Shown piece after piece: positions 50,801 through 59,255 of a stretch of DNA of 64,000 nucleotides (position 1 is the stretch's first letter; every line of letters begins with the position of its first letter). Both the position numbers and the translations under genes were made by a program. Source of the DNA: Bacteroidota bacterium (GTDB lineage Bacteria > Bacteroidota > Bacteroidia > AKYH767-A > 2013-40CM-41-45); the NCBI GenBank assembly GCA_003389385.1, contig QQVM01000016.1, forward strand, positions 62,001 through 126,000, in the 5' to 3' direction. A model generated the notes under the pieces. The model had not been told where the DNA came from and ran no database searches. It saw only the letters and a list, made by a program, of their open reading frames with translations.

Positions 50801-52567
50801 TATCCTACTCCACAGGCAGACTTTGCAAGCCAACCGGTTTGTGATGGTTTCTCAACAATATTCTACAATCAAAGTTATGTGCCGGGCGGATCTGGTTATA
50901 CAAATGAATGGAGTTTCGGAGATGGTGCGCGTTCAGTACAACACAGCCCTGTGCACCAGTATGGAGCCTCAGGTGTCTATGGCACAAGCCTCACTGTAAC
51001 CAGTGACCATGGTTGTACTGTTACAGTAGCACAGGTGAACAGAGTTTATGCGAATCCTGTTCCTGACTTCAGCACCGCTGACGTTTGCGTCGGAAATTCG
51101 ACAACATTCACCGACAATTCTGTATCCTCAGACGGAAATATATCTTCTTGGCGCTGGAATTTTGGTGACGGAAGTTCATCTAGTCAGAAAAGTCCTGTGC
51201 ATACATATCAGCAACCGGGAATATATCAGATTGAACTCATTACAGTAAGTGAGTTTGGATGTATGTCAAGAATGCTTGGCACGGTTGAAGTTTTCAGCAG
51301 TGCAAAGCCCCAAATACAAACTGCAAATGCATGTGCGGGCAGTTCAATCCAGTTCATCAATAACACAACGAATAATACCGGTTCACAACTGAGTTATTCA
51401 TGGGATCTCGGGAACGGTGTTCGCGTCGACAGCTCAAGCGTCAATGTTACATACAATACTCCGGGAAATTACAAAGTCATCATGACCGCAACAACAGCTG
51501 AAGGTTGCAGTGCGCAAGCAGAAGCTGATGTGGAGATCTATCCCTTGCCTGCAATATCAATTACGGCAGGTAATGCTTGTGAAAATGAAGCTATCCAGTT
51601 CAACAACTCCGCTTCCATTCTTTATGGAGCGATCACCTCCTACCAATGGAATTTGGGCAACGGACAAGTATCTTCTGATCCCACTCCGTCTTACACTTAT
51701 TCCTCAGCTGGAGATTATCAGGTCAGTCTGACTTCAAGTTCAGACAGAGGATGTGTTAATTCTGCAGTTTCTACACTTAGAGTTCATCCAAAACCTTCTG
51801 TTAGTTTCAACTCTGGAATTCAGGGATGTGCTCCGCTGAATGCAGGTTTCACTGATCTCTCTGTAATAAGTACTGGAAATATCAGCGGATGGCTGTGGAA
51901 TTTTGGTGACGGTTCAATTTCAACAAACCAGAACCCTCAACATCTCTACACTAATGGTGGATCTTATGATGTCACTCTGACTGTCGTTTCCGACATGGGT
52001 TGCAGCAATACTTTCACTAACAGGAACAGCGTAACTGTCTTCGGACAACCTACGGCAAATTTTACCGCAGATCCGATTCATACGGATATCCTGACTCCTA
52101 CAGTTCACTTCACAAATTTGAGCCAGTCATATACAAGCTTTGTGTGGTCATTCGGTGACGGGACGGTGAATACAACTGATATCAATCCTGTACATACATT
52201 CAGAGACACAGGGATTTATTATGCACAGCTGATTACTGTTAACGCTTATGGTTGCCGTGATACAGTGGCCAGATATATTGAAGTGAGACCTAAGTCTACA
52301 TTATTTATTCCTAATTGCTTTACCCCGAACGGTGATGGCCATAACGACCAGTTCATGCCATATCATACCAATATGGAAGATATACAGGTATGGATTTTTG
52401 ACAGATGGGGATTGCTGTTGACAGAATGGAATTCATTGCATGGTTCATGGGATGGATATTACCAGGGTCAAAAATGCCAGCAGGATGTATATGTGTATAA
52501 AATCAAAGGTCGTGGTATCGACGGTAAATTCTCAGAATGGGTAGGACATGTGAGTATAGTCTATTAA
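44852..52567 (+). CDS. Giant secreted PKD/Ig-like repeat protein with T9SS type B (gliding motility-associated) C-terminal domain
   Basis: 2571 aa; signal peptide; about 16 PKD modules (WNFGDGN...NPSHTY), about 10 Ig-like modules (NAGxDxxIC...YxWxPG), one SprB-like module; C-term STLFIPNCFTPNGDGHNDQF...FDRWGLLLTEW...GVYVYKIKG-type. Confidence 0.95.
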   Translation: MKNIINQVTAKYLVFLFLLISAQSSKGSHSMGADLTYECLGGNTYRITVSFYRDCIGIPAPSTAYVSINSSSCAQSLGVTCYPRPGTGQEVTPVCSSATTTCNGGSFTGIQEWIYDGIVTLPMQCTDWTFAYSLCCRNAAITNINNPGTSTFYIYANLNNTISPCNSSPVFSNKPVPFLCLGQQFCFNHGAHDPDGDSLVYELITPRQSVSATVNYKAPYNANNPLNSSPATSFSTVTGDICMTPMALEVTVMAVLVREFRNGVQIGAVERDLQLTVRNCNNNLPSLTGINGTNNFSITICANTQTCFDIFSIDPDAGQNLTVTWDYGIPGAQFNTSSGPRPTGTFCWNPSSSEIGQSFSFTATVADDACPYYGTQTYSYTVNVIGISVNAGPDQEIACSDLATLTAVASGGSGPYTYLWSTGSTMQSITMGTGTYWVTASDGTCTATDTVVVTMPYIPTAAFTYTPITCINAPITFTDQSTTPGGIITNWYWNFGDGNTSTIRNPVHTFPSAGTYNVSLVVENNLGCLDTIVQAVAITDPPVSNFNFVNSCQGNAVVFTDQSTPAGSVNAWVWNFGDGNTSVSQNPSHIYANSGTYTVTLNTTTSNGCTSSVQRNVTVYPRPVINAGADQTICAGNSITLSASGGQTYVWNPGGTGSTITVSPGGSTTYIVSGTDMNGCSSTDTVVVNILPVPNVNAGADRTICIGGSVTLTATGASSYIWNPGGMTGSTITVSPGSTTNYTVTGTSSNGCTASDAVLVTVNSLPLANAGPDANICSGTQATLTASGGNAYSWTPGGSTNQTITVSPGTTSSYVVTVTNANGCTSRDTVVVNVHQPPAVQMQSIFLCSGSSLTLDAGASAATYIWTPTGDTTRSITISSGGTYTVTATSSQGCSASASATVTEGTIIQVMLDDVSFCQGDSAVLDAGHPGMNHNWSTGQTSQSITIYNGGTYSVTVSDNFGCTGSVTINATVSPLPQAGFISGAACENTTLAFTDTSSLNSGSVTGWSWDFGDGNSSSVQNPSHTYTSSGLYSVQLNISSDAGCTSSVTGNVYINPLPSVDFSANNACAGSPVSFNDQSSVNPGNINSWSWNFGDGNTSVVQNPSHVYSGAGSYTVSLTVTTSSGCSATGTSTVTIHPKPNAAFSTSSVCQGNASNFINNTTISSGSVSSYYWNFGNASTSGQSHPVVNYSNPGNYNVQLIATSSFGCSDSVTAPVIVYPRPIANAGSDTVICRNSSATLSASGGTSYTWTPGNYNGAVYTVSPASNTSYTVTVTDLNGCTASDAVNVSVNQLPSLSASPATNICTGNTANLSASGAVTYTWQPGNIGGQNISVTPTSSTNYTVTGTDMNGCTATANVNVTVNALPIINAGPDRTICNGSTISISATGATSYNWNPTGMTGSSILVSPSSNTTYIVTGINSNGCQNSDTVNVMVNPSPSISLTPVFICQGFSAVIDAGNSGSSYTWSTGETTQSITVSNAGSISVTVRNSFGCNTNASTNVTVGNAPNNPPVQLAICDGQSATLDAGNPGSTYTWSNGSNSQTVSVSNAGNYSVQITNPNGCSAVQVHTLTVNPLPIASFSLQQACDGLPVNFSNQSSISSGSIQSYLWDFGDNTVSSTQSPSHTYPNSGGFTASLTVTSNAGCTSSTSRNLGVYPLPVARFSNTNACHGSPVNFTDSSYINNGNIASWNWNFGNNASASGNSASHTYANPGTYQAILTVVSDEGCTSSVSRPVSIYQLPQASISVGNTCTNQNANFSSSVNPGSGSIASYSWNFGDGSVSSLSNPSHLYSAPGVYSVQLEVRNSYGCISSANSSITSYPLPQAAFSAPDACQYSAISFTQNSTITAGVISSYYWNFGDNNSSGQASPVHSYSSSGTYTVSLIAVSSNGCMDTSEMNLTVNPLPQVVFSAPDACAGTFIQFNNQSYASNGNISSVQWDFGDGTISSLQNPVHTYYNPGTYNVQLTAISSAGCMAVFAMPVNSYPTPQADFASQPVCDGFSTIFYNQSYVPGGSGYTNEWSFGDGARSVQHSPVHQYGASGVYGTSLTVTSDHGCTVTVAQVNRVYANPVPDFSTADVCVGNSTTFTDNSVSSDGNISSWRWNFGDGSSSSQKSPVHTYQQPGIYQIELITVSEFGCMSRMLGTVEVFSSAKPQIQTANACAGSSIQFINNTTNNTGSQLSYSWDLGNGVRVDSSSVNVTYNTPGNYKVIMTATTAEGCSAQAEADVEIYPLPAISITAGNACENEAIQFNNSASILYGAITSYQWNLGNGQVSSDPTPSYTYSSAGDYQVSLTSSSDRGCVNSAVSTLRVHPKPSVSFNSGIQGCAPLNAGFTDLSVISTGNISGWLWNFGDGSISTNQNPQHLYTNGGSYDVTLTVVSDMGCSNTFTNRNSVTVFGQPTANFTADPIHTDILTPTVHFTNLSQSYTSFVWSFGDGTVNTTDINPVHTFRDTGIYYAQLITVNAYGCRDTVARYIEVRPKSTLFIPNCFTPNGDGHNDQFMPYHTNMEDIQVWIFDRWGLLLTEWNSLHGSWDGYYQGQKCQQDVYVYKIKGRGIDGKFSEWVGHVSIVY
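46721..50320 (+). repeat. Possible tandem supra-domain repeat: two blocks of [5 Ig-like + 3 PKD] of about 1.8 kb each
   Basis: Module order read from the translation; block A about 46721-48520, block B about 48521-50320; both begin after a VYPRP linker with xxNAGxDxxIC. Confidence 0.5.
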
Positions 52568-52598
52568 GATAGTGCGTTTAGTTTTTCGTGGTGTGTTT

Positions 52599-52630
52599 GA
52601 AAGGCCCTCGGATTTTCCGGGGGCTCTTTC
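52599..52630 (+). terminator. Intrinsic terminator-like hairpin after the giant PKD gene
   Basis: GAAAGGCCCTCGGA-TTT-TCCGGGGGCTCTTTC, one bulge and a mismatch. Confidence 0.7.
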
Positions 52631-52664
52631 ATTTGTTTCATCTCTGGCAACCCAAGCTGACAGT

Positions 52665-52853
52665 TCAGGCAATGTCCCAACCGGGAGGATAAACAGTCCG
52701 GGTGAAGGGCCTGGTTTTAGCAAGTGAGCGTAAGTATGCGATTTTGTTTGGTGTGCCAAAGATTGAGCGGAGCTTTTTGAAATCTTCGAAAAGCGTGATC
52801 TGCTTGTCGTTTTTCGGTGCAAAGCCGGCTGAATGAAATTCGTTGTAACGCAT
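52665..52853 (-). CDS. Possible small hypothetical protein, 62 aa
   Basis: MRYNEFHSAGFAPKNDKQITLFEDFKKLRSIFGTPNKIAYLRSLAKTRPFTRTVYPPGWDIA; balanced composition in a 930-bp gap; no homology known. Confidence 0.3.
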   Translation of the reverse strand: MRYNEFHSAGFAPKNDKQITLFEDFKKLRSIFGTPNKIAYLRSLAKTRPFTRTVYPPGWDIA

Positions 52854-53037
52854 TGATTATTATTATTTTATTACTATAAATATAAAGTATTGGTGCAGAA
52901 GTTTCAAGTATTGTTGGTACATGAATGAAATTTCAGGGTGAACGTCTGGCATCAACGGGTGAATAAAACATGCGTTTTTAACGTAAAAAGAATTCGAATT
53001 TGTTTCATTTTTTGAGGTTCTTATTCAAAGCCCAAAA

Positions 53038-53062
53038 CCCTTCCGTTTTTTTTGCGGAAGGG
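53038..53062. terminator. Hairpin CCCTTCCG-TTTTTTTTG-CGGAAGGG
   Basis: Perfect 8-bp arms; followed by TTTT on the minus strand and CTTT on the plus strand. Confidence 0.5.
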
Positions 53063-53498
53063 CTTTAGACATATTCACCTAAACAAAACCTGTATTGAAA
53101 ATCAATCCTGGTAACAGGCGGCAATCAATTAAAGCAGGATGGAAACGAGACCTGCTGTTAACGATTACCTGAAAAACTGCGAAAAGAGTGAGGGATTGAG
53201 GGGATTGACTCTCTTCGGATGGGATCCAGGATTTCAATATTTATATCTGATGAGGAAAAGATCAGATAAAGAACTCAATGAGGTAGCAAAACTAGAATTT
53301 AGATATTTCAGAAAATCTCAATTTTTGTCAATACCTGAATACAATGGGTGAAGAGTTAAAAATCGATTGCGAATAATTTAATCAAAATTTTTATCTCTAA
53401 ATAAAATCCTCTTTTTGTCTGAATATGGCTCAAATTTTCTAAAAACCTTATTTTGATTAATTTCGCAATCCGAAATTTTTAGCATAAATCCTTAAATC

Positions 53499-55613
53499 AT
53501 GATGATGAGAAATTACTTGCTCCTCTCCTGCTCTCTGTTAATCACAGGACTGATTAACGCTCAGAATTATCCGCAGACTAAAAAAGAACAAGTCACGGAT
53601 GTATATTTTGGAACTCAGGTGAGCGACCCTTATCGCTGGCTGGAAGATGATCGTTCTGCAGAAACCAAAGAATGGGTAAAAAGGCAAAACAAAACAACAG
53701 AAGAATATCTTTCTAAAATTCCATACAGAGATTCTGTAAAGGCCAGAATGAAAGAACTCTGGAATTACCCAAAGATGTCGGTTCCATTTCGTACCAAGGA
53801 TAATTATTTTGTATACACTAATGATGGATTGCAAAATCAATTCGTACTGAACATACTCCGCACAGGACCTTCCTCCAAGCCTGAACCTTTTCTTGATCCG
53901 AATTCACTTTCAGAAGACGGAACGGTAAACATTGGCGGTGTTTCTGTTTCAAAAGACGGCAGATACATGGCCTTCTCAACTTCAAAAGCCGGAAGCGACT
54001 GGAACGAAATACGAGTGAAGAATGTAGTCAACGGAAACTTAAGCGGTGACCTGGTCAAATGGGTGAAGTTTTCTGGTATCGCATGGCACAAAGACGGATT
54101 TTTTTATTCCCGCTATGATGAACCGGATTCAGCCCAATTGCTGAAAGGTAAAAACGAATTTCACAAGGTCTATTATCATACCCTTGGGAATCCGCAGAAG
54201 TATGATGTACTGGTCTATCATGACAAGGAAAATCCCCTGAGAAATTTCTATGCCGGAACTACAGAAGATGAGCGCTTTCTGATACTTGCCGGATCACAGG
54301 GCACAAGCGGAAATAACCTGATGGTAAAAGATCTCAGTCTGGAAAACAGCGACTGGATTACTATAGTGGATCATTTCAATTCTGATTATGACGTCATCGA
54401 TAACGACAGTACCCGACTGCTAATCCTTACAAACAACGGAGCACCCAGATACCAGCTGATCTCTGTTGATGTACGCAATCCGAACGAAACTCCCAAAGTA
54501 ATCATTCCTGAAAGCGAAGATGTACTTCAGTATGTTTACCCTGCTCACAATTTTCTTGTGGCTAAGTGCATGAAAGACGCTAGAACGGTGCTGAAAATAT
54601 TCACGCGTTCCGGCAAATTCGTAACTAATATTCCTCTGGCTACAATTGGCACAGTAGATCAGCTGTCGGCAAGCAAGAAAGATGAGCTTTTGTTTTATTC
54701 TCTCACTTCATTCACCAGTCCGTCTACAATTTACCAGTACAATCTGAGAACTAAAGTGCAGACAGAGTACTTTGCTCCGAAAATTAACTTCGATTTCTCT
54801 GCCTATGACACTAAGCAGGTATTTTATCCCGGCAAGGATGGGACAAAAATCCCGATGTTCATCGTGCATAAAAAAGGAATCCAATTGGACGGAAGTAATC
54901 CGGTTCTCTTGTATGGATACGGGGGGTTTAACCTTCCGCAAACCCCCTCTTTTAAAATTGAACGGCTCGTATTCCTTGAACGAGGCGGCATTTTCGCACT
55001 AGCCAATATTCGGGGAGGTGGTGAGTATGGTGAGGAATGGCATAAAGCTGGAACCAAACTCAGAAAACAAAACGTGTTTGACGATTTCATTGCAGCTGCT
55101 GAATATCTTATTTCTGAAAAGTATACATCTCCTGAAAAAATCGGAATTCAGGGGAGGTCAAACGGCGGACTGCTTGTGGGCGCAGTCATGACACAAAGAC
55201 CTGATCTTTTCAAAGTGGCTCTGCCGGCAGTGGGTGTACTAGATATGCTGCGATATCACAAATTCACGATTGGCTGGGCATGGAAAGGAGATTACGGCAG
55301 CAGCGAGAATGAAGATGAATTCAGATATCTGCTTGGATATTCACCACTGCATACACTGAAACCGGGAGTGCAGTATCCTGCCACCCTGGTAACGACAGGC
55401 GATCACGACGACAGGGTAGTACCGGCGCATTCTTTCAAATTTATCGCACAGCTTCAGGAAGTGCAATCAGGCAATAATCCAGTCCTTATTCGCGTTGACA
55501 TAGACGCAGGACACGCCAGTTCAACTGCGCTGGGTTCGTCCAAACCCGTGGCTAAGCAAATTGATGAGCATACCGACGTATTTTCATTCCTGATGTACTA
55601 CCTGGGAATGTAA
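53499..55613 (+). CDS. Prolyl oligopeptidase (S9A)
   Basis: VSDPYRWLEDDRSAETKEWVKRQN; GGGEYGEEWHKAG; IGIQGRSNGGLLVGAVMTQRPDLF; DHDDRVVPAHSFKF; DIDAGHA. Confidence 0.96.
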   Translation: MMMRNYLLLSCSLLITGLINAQNYPQTKKEQVTDVYFGTQVSDPYRWLEDDRSAETKEWVKRQNKTTEEYLSKIPYRDSVKARMKELWNYPKMSVPFRTKDNYFVYTNDGLQNQFVLNILRTGPSSKPEPFLDPNSLSEDGTVNIGGVSVSKDGRYMAFSTSKAGSDWNEIRVKNVVNGNLSGDLVKWVKFSGIAWHKDGFFYSRYDEPDSAQLLKGKNEFHKVYYHTLGNPQKYDVLVYHDKENPLRNFYAGTTEDERFLILAGSQGTSGNNLMVKDLSLENSDWITIVDHFNSDYDVIDNDSTRLLILTNNGAPRYQLISVDVRNPNETPKVIIPESEDVLQYVYPAHNFLVAKCMKDARTVLKIFTRSGKFVTNIPLATIGTVDQLSASKKDELLFYSLTSFTSPSTIYQYNLRTKVQTEYFAPKINFDFSAYDTKQVFYPGKDGTKIPMFIVHKKGIQLDGSNPVLLYGYGGFNLPQTPSFKIERLVFLERGGIFALANIRGGGEYGEEWHKAGTKLRKQNVFDDFIAAAEYLISEKYTSPEKIGIQGRSNGGLLVGAVMTQRPDLFKVALPAVGVLDMLRYHKFTIGWAWKGDYGSSENEDEFRYLLGYSPLHTLKPGVQYPATLVTTGDHDDRVVPAHSFKFIAQLQEVQSGNNPVLIRVDIDAGHASSTALGSSKPVAKQIDEHTDVFSFLMYYLGM

Positions 55614-55716
55614 GTCAGGTTTTGAACATGAATGATGTAAAAGTCGGATTGCTTTAATCTCCTAAAGGCATCCTTTTTATAACTTTACAGCCATCCTGTA
55701 AGGAGGCTGCACTACT

Positions 55717-58419
55717 ATGAAAATGAGAGTTGGAATAATATTCGGAGGCGATTCAAGAGAACGGGAAATTTCATTTGCCGGCGGAAGAACTGTATACGAT
55801 AATCTGAATAAATCTCTCTTCGAAGCTGTTCCGCTGTTTGTCGACAGTTTCAGGAATTTCATTTTAATTGACTGGCAATATATTTACAAAGGCAGCATCC
55901 GTGATTTTTATCCACCTGTTGAATTTCTTCCTGCCTCTGAAAACGATTTTCAGGTTTATGCCGAAAGTCTGGGAGAACGGAATCCACTTCAGGAAGAAAA
56001 ACTATTTTCCAAACTAGGGAAAAAAGTCAGGCCCGATGAACTGACCGATCTCATCGATTTCGCTTTTCTTTGTCTTCATGGTCCTTACGGAGAAGATGGA
56101 AAAATTCAAGGGTTGTTAGAATCCGTCGGCCTCCCCTATTCCGGCTCAGGAATATTATCTTCCGCAATCGGCATCAACAAAGTCATCCAGAAAAAACTGA
56201 TGAAGCATGCAGGTTTCCCCGGACCTGCGTTTACATCGATCAGCAGAAGAGAATGGCTCATTTCTGATAAGAACGCTTTTGAAGTAGTAAAGAAAATTTG
56301 CGGATTCCCTTGCGTTGTTAAATCTGCCAGCCAGGGATCATCAATTGGCGTAAGCATTCTGCATCAGGAAGATAAAAACTCATTCGAGGCCGCTGTAGAC
56401 AAATCGTTTTTCATTCGCAGAGTCAGCAACAAAGAATGGAATGCCATGGAGAAATCTGTCATGGCCGCATACATACGAAACCTCTGTGATATCCGGGAAG
56501 GAATCGGAATCCCTGTCAGACTGAATGCAGGAAAAAAATCTGAAATCATCTTCCATCCAGAAATACTGCTTTCACGTCTCAGTGATTTGTTTGAAGGCGG
56601 AACAGAGCAAGTGATCTTGGAATCGCTGGACTCTGAAAGCGAAGTCCTGGTTGAATCATTTATTGCAGGAAAAGAATTTTCCTGCATTGTGATTCGCAAC
56701 AATGATGGCGAACCGGTCGCTCTTCCTCCTACTGAAATCAGAAAAGGAAAAGAATTGTTTGATTACAGATCCAAATACCTTCCGGGACTTTCGCGAAAAA
56801 TCACTCCGATCCACCTCCCTGAGGAACAGATTGAACTCATTCGAAGTGAATGTGAAAGATTATTTAAATCGCTGGCGTTTAATGTTTATGCCAGAATCGA
56901 CGGCTTTATTGACAATAAGGGAAATGTATTCCTGAACGATCCGAATACAACAAGCGGCATGATGCCTTCTTCCTTCTTCTTTCATCAGGCAGCGGAGATC
57001 GGACTGAATCCTTCTCAGTTTCTCAGCTATATCATCAGAACCTCTTTGCTTGAACGCATTGATGGCATGAAGGATTTTGTAAAACTGCCGGATTTGCTGG
57101 ATCAGCTCGACAGAAACATAATTGAACTGAAGAAAGAAGCAAGAAATAGAATCCGAGTAGCTGTGATCATGGGTGGCTATTCTTCCGAAAGACATATCAG
57201 TGTTGAAAGCGGAAGAAACATTTACGAGAAACTTTCATCGTCTGTTAAATACGAAGCCATTCCTGTTTTCCTTAGCGGCGACAGCAATTCATACCGCCTG
57301 ATTCAGATTCCGGTGAATCTGATGTTGAAAGACAACGCTGATGACATTCGAGAGAAAGCTGAGAATTATGTCAATCATCCTGTCATAGACAGAATCATGA
57401 ATCAATGCCAGGGCATCACTTCTCGATACACCATGGAAGCGAATGTGCTTCACCCGCGTGAGCTCAGTTTTGCAGACCTGGCAGAAATGTGCGATGTGGC
57501 TTTCATCGCACTGCACGGAAGACCTGGTGAAGACGGCGCACTTCAAAACGAACTTGAAAAAGTCGGACTGCCATACAACGGATCCGGAATCGATTCTTCA
57601 CAGATAACAATTAACAAATACGAAACAAACGAAATCCTGAAGAAGAACGGATTTCTTGTCGCTGATCACACTCTTGTGAATGAGGCAGACTGGAGAAAGG
57701 ACAAGAAAGAGCTACTGTCCAGAATTTCTTCCAGATTCACTTTTCCATTTATCGCCAAACCTGTAGATGACGGCTGCAGCAGTGCCGTAAAAAAAATCAG
57801 GAATGAAAAAGAGCTTGATGCATTCGCAGAAATGATATTTCGAAAAAGCGAAGATCATGTTCCCTTACCGGCTGAAATTTTGCAATTGAAGCCGAAAGAA
57901 GAATTCCCGATGAAGAATGAATTTCTTATCGAGGAGCTCATCTCCCGCAATAATGCAAAGCGTTTTTTGGAAATTACCGGAGGACTTCTTACTACCGTAA
58001 ACGATGACGGAACAAGGAACTACCAGGCCTTCGAAGCCAGCGAAGCACTTTCGGAAGGAGACGTGCTTTCACTTGAAGAAAAATTTCTTGCCGGAGAAGG
58101 ACAAAATATTACGCCTGCACGTTATTCCACTGATTCTGACTTAAGAAATAAAATCAGTGAAAAGGTCAAAGCTGAACTTGTCCGTGCAGCACAGGTTCTC
58201 AATGTAGAAGGATATGCCCGAATTGACGCTTTCGTAAGGATCTACGACAACAATAAAACAGAAGTGATTTTTATTGAAGTCAACTCGCTTCCGGGAATGA
58301 CTCCCGCAACCTGCATATTCCACCAGTGCGCCATAGCGGGTTACAAGCCTTATGAGTTCATTGACGCAATACTCGAATATGGCATGCAGAGAAAAAAACA
58401 ACTTCAAAAAATAGCCTGA
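55717..58419 (+). CDS. Tandem D-alanine--D-alanine ligase-like protein (two complete ATP-grasp units)
   Basis: 900 aa; unit 1 VGIIFGGDSREREISF...HGPYGEDGKIQGLLESVGLPYSGSG...GSSIGVS...FDYRSKYLPG...DPNTTSGMMPSS; unit 2 VAVIMGGYSSERHISV...HGRPGEDGALQNELEKVGLPYNGSG...DDGCSSAV...EEKFLAG...EVNSLPGMTPAT. Confidence 0.93.
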   Translation: MKMRVGIIFGGDSREREISFAGGRTVYDNLNKSLFEAVPLFVDSFRNFILIDWQYIYKGSIRDFYPPVEFLPASENDFQVYAESLGERNPLQEEKLFSKLGKKVRPDELTDLIDFAFLCLHGPYGEDGKIQGLLESVGLPYSGSGILSSAIGINKVIQKKLMKHAGFPGPAFTSISRREWLISDKNAFEVVKKICGFPCVVKSASQGSSIGVSILHQEDKNSFEAAVDKSFFIRRVSNKEWNAMEKSVMAAYIRNLCDIREGIGIPVRLNAGKKSEIIFHPEILLSRLSDLFEGGTEQVILESLDSESEVLVESFIAGKEFSCIVIRNNDGEPVALPPTEIRKGKELFDYRSKYLPGLSRKITPIHLPEEQIELIRSECERLFKSLAFNVYARIDGFIDNKGNVFLNDPNTTSGMMPSSFFFHQAAEIGLNPSQFLSYIIRTSLLERIDGMKDFVKLPDLLDQLDRNIIELKKEARNRIRVAVIMGGYSSERHISVESGRNIYEKLSSSVKYEAIPVFLSGDSNSYRLIQIPVNLMLKDNADDIREKAENYVNHPVIDRIMNQCQGITSRYTMEANVLHPRELSFADLAEMCDVAFIALHGRPGEDGALQNELEKVGLPYNGSGIDSSQITINKYETNEILKKNGFLVADHTLVNEADWRKDKKELLSRISSRFTFPFIAKPVDDGCSSAVKKIRNEKELDAFAEMIFRKSEDHVPLPAEILQLKPKEEFPMKNEFLIEELISRNNAKRFLEITGGLLTTVNDDGTRNYQAFEASEALSEGDVLSLEEKFLAGEGQNITPARYSTDSDLRNKISEKVKAELVRAAQVLNVEGYARIDAFVRIYDNNKTEVIFIEVNSLPGMTPATCIFHQCAIAGYKPYEFIDAILEYGMQRKKQLQKIA

Positions 58420-58430
58420 ATCCGAAACCC

Positions 58431-59186
58431 GTGGGAATATTCAAGTTTCTTACCAGTAAAACTTTCCTGATCAACCTTGCTATTGCTGCCACAATAGTGG
58501 GTGTCGGAATGTTCACTCTGCTTCGTTGGATTGATTCATATACTTTGCACGGTGAAAGCATTGAAGTGCCAGACCTGAAGGGAATGAAAACCGAACAGCT
58601 CGACACCTTCCTGGCAGCACACAGTCTCAGATACCAGATCATAGACTCTCTATATGATACAAGCAAGAAGCCTGGAACTGTTTTAGATCAGGATCCTGCT
58701 TTTGAATCCAGGGTGAAGAAAGACCGGACAATCTATATAACAGTAAACTCTATACTCCCCCCTAAAGTAAAAATGCCTGATCTAATTGATGTTTCACACA
58801 GGCAGGCAGAAGCTATCCTGACTACTTATGGCTTTAAGGTCGGCAGCATTACATTCGAACCGGACCTGGCAAAAAACGCAGTGATTGCTCAACGCTACAA
58901 AGGCCAGTCTATACGTCCGGGTACAGAAATTCCTAAAGGCTCAGTGATCGATTTAGTACTGGGCGACGGAATGGGCAACTTGGACATCGATGTGCCTGAC
59001 CTTACAGGGCTCACAAAAACTGAAGCCTCCTTCGTATTGCGTGGAGCAGGGCTCAACATTGGGAAAGTGGTTTATGACGAAGAAAACCGAAATCAGGAGA
59101 AAGCTAAAATCTATAAGCAGGAACCTGAAGCCGGGCCAAACTCTTCAATCAGAAACGGCGACCCTGTTGACATCTATCTGCGCTGA
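58431..59186 (+). CDS. PASTA-domain membrane protein (three PASTA repeats, no kinase domain)
   Basis: 251 aa; GTG start; TM; VPDLKGMKTEQLDTFL, MPDLIDVSHRQAEAIL, VPDLTGLTKTEASFVL. Confidence 0.92.
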   Translation: MGIFKFLTSKTFLINLAIAATIVGVGMFTLLRWIDSYTLHGESIEVPDLKGMKTEQLDTFLAAHSLRYQIIDSLYDTSKKPGTVLDQDPAFESRVKKDRTIYITVNSILPPKVKMPDLIDVSHRQAEAILTTYGFKVGSITFEPDLAKNAVIAQRYKGQSIRPGTEIPKGSVIDLVLGDGMGNLDIDVPDLTGLTKTEASFVLRGAGLNIGKVVYDEENRNQEKAKIYKQEPEAGPNSSIRNGDPVDIYLR

Positions 59187-59216
59187 TTTATCCTGCTCAA
59201 ATCAAAATAGTTTCCG

Positions 59217-59224
59217 TAATTTTG
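59217..59224 (+). promoter_or_regulatory. Candidate -7 box (TAATTTTG) for the T9SS type A gene
   Basis: TAnnTTTG 32 nt upstream of the ATG at 59256. Confidence 0.35.
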
Positions 59225-59255
59225 AGTTTTCCTCAGGGAATTCTCAGGCAACAAT

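Noticed and set aside
45823-52108. Numerous short ORFs on both strands inside the giant PKD gene
   Set aside because: Composition artefacts of the repetitive Ser/Thr/Gly-rich coding sequence.
46223-52290. Repeated DNA words such as TGGAATTTCGG(T/A)GACGG, considered as a CRISPR or satellite array
   Set aside because: They encode the conserved WNFGDG PKD motif in frame, spaced by domain length with no spacer/repeat identity.
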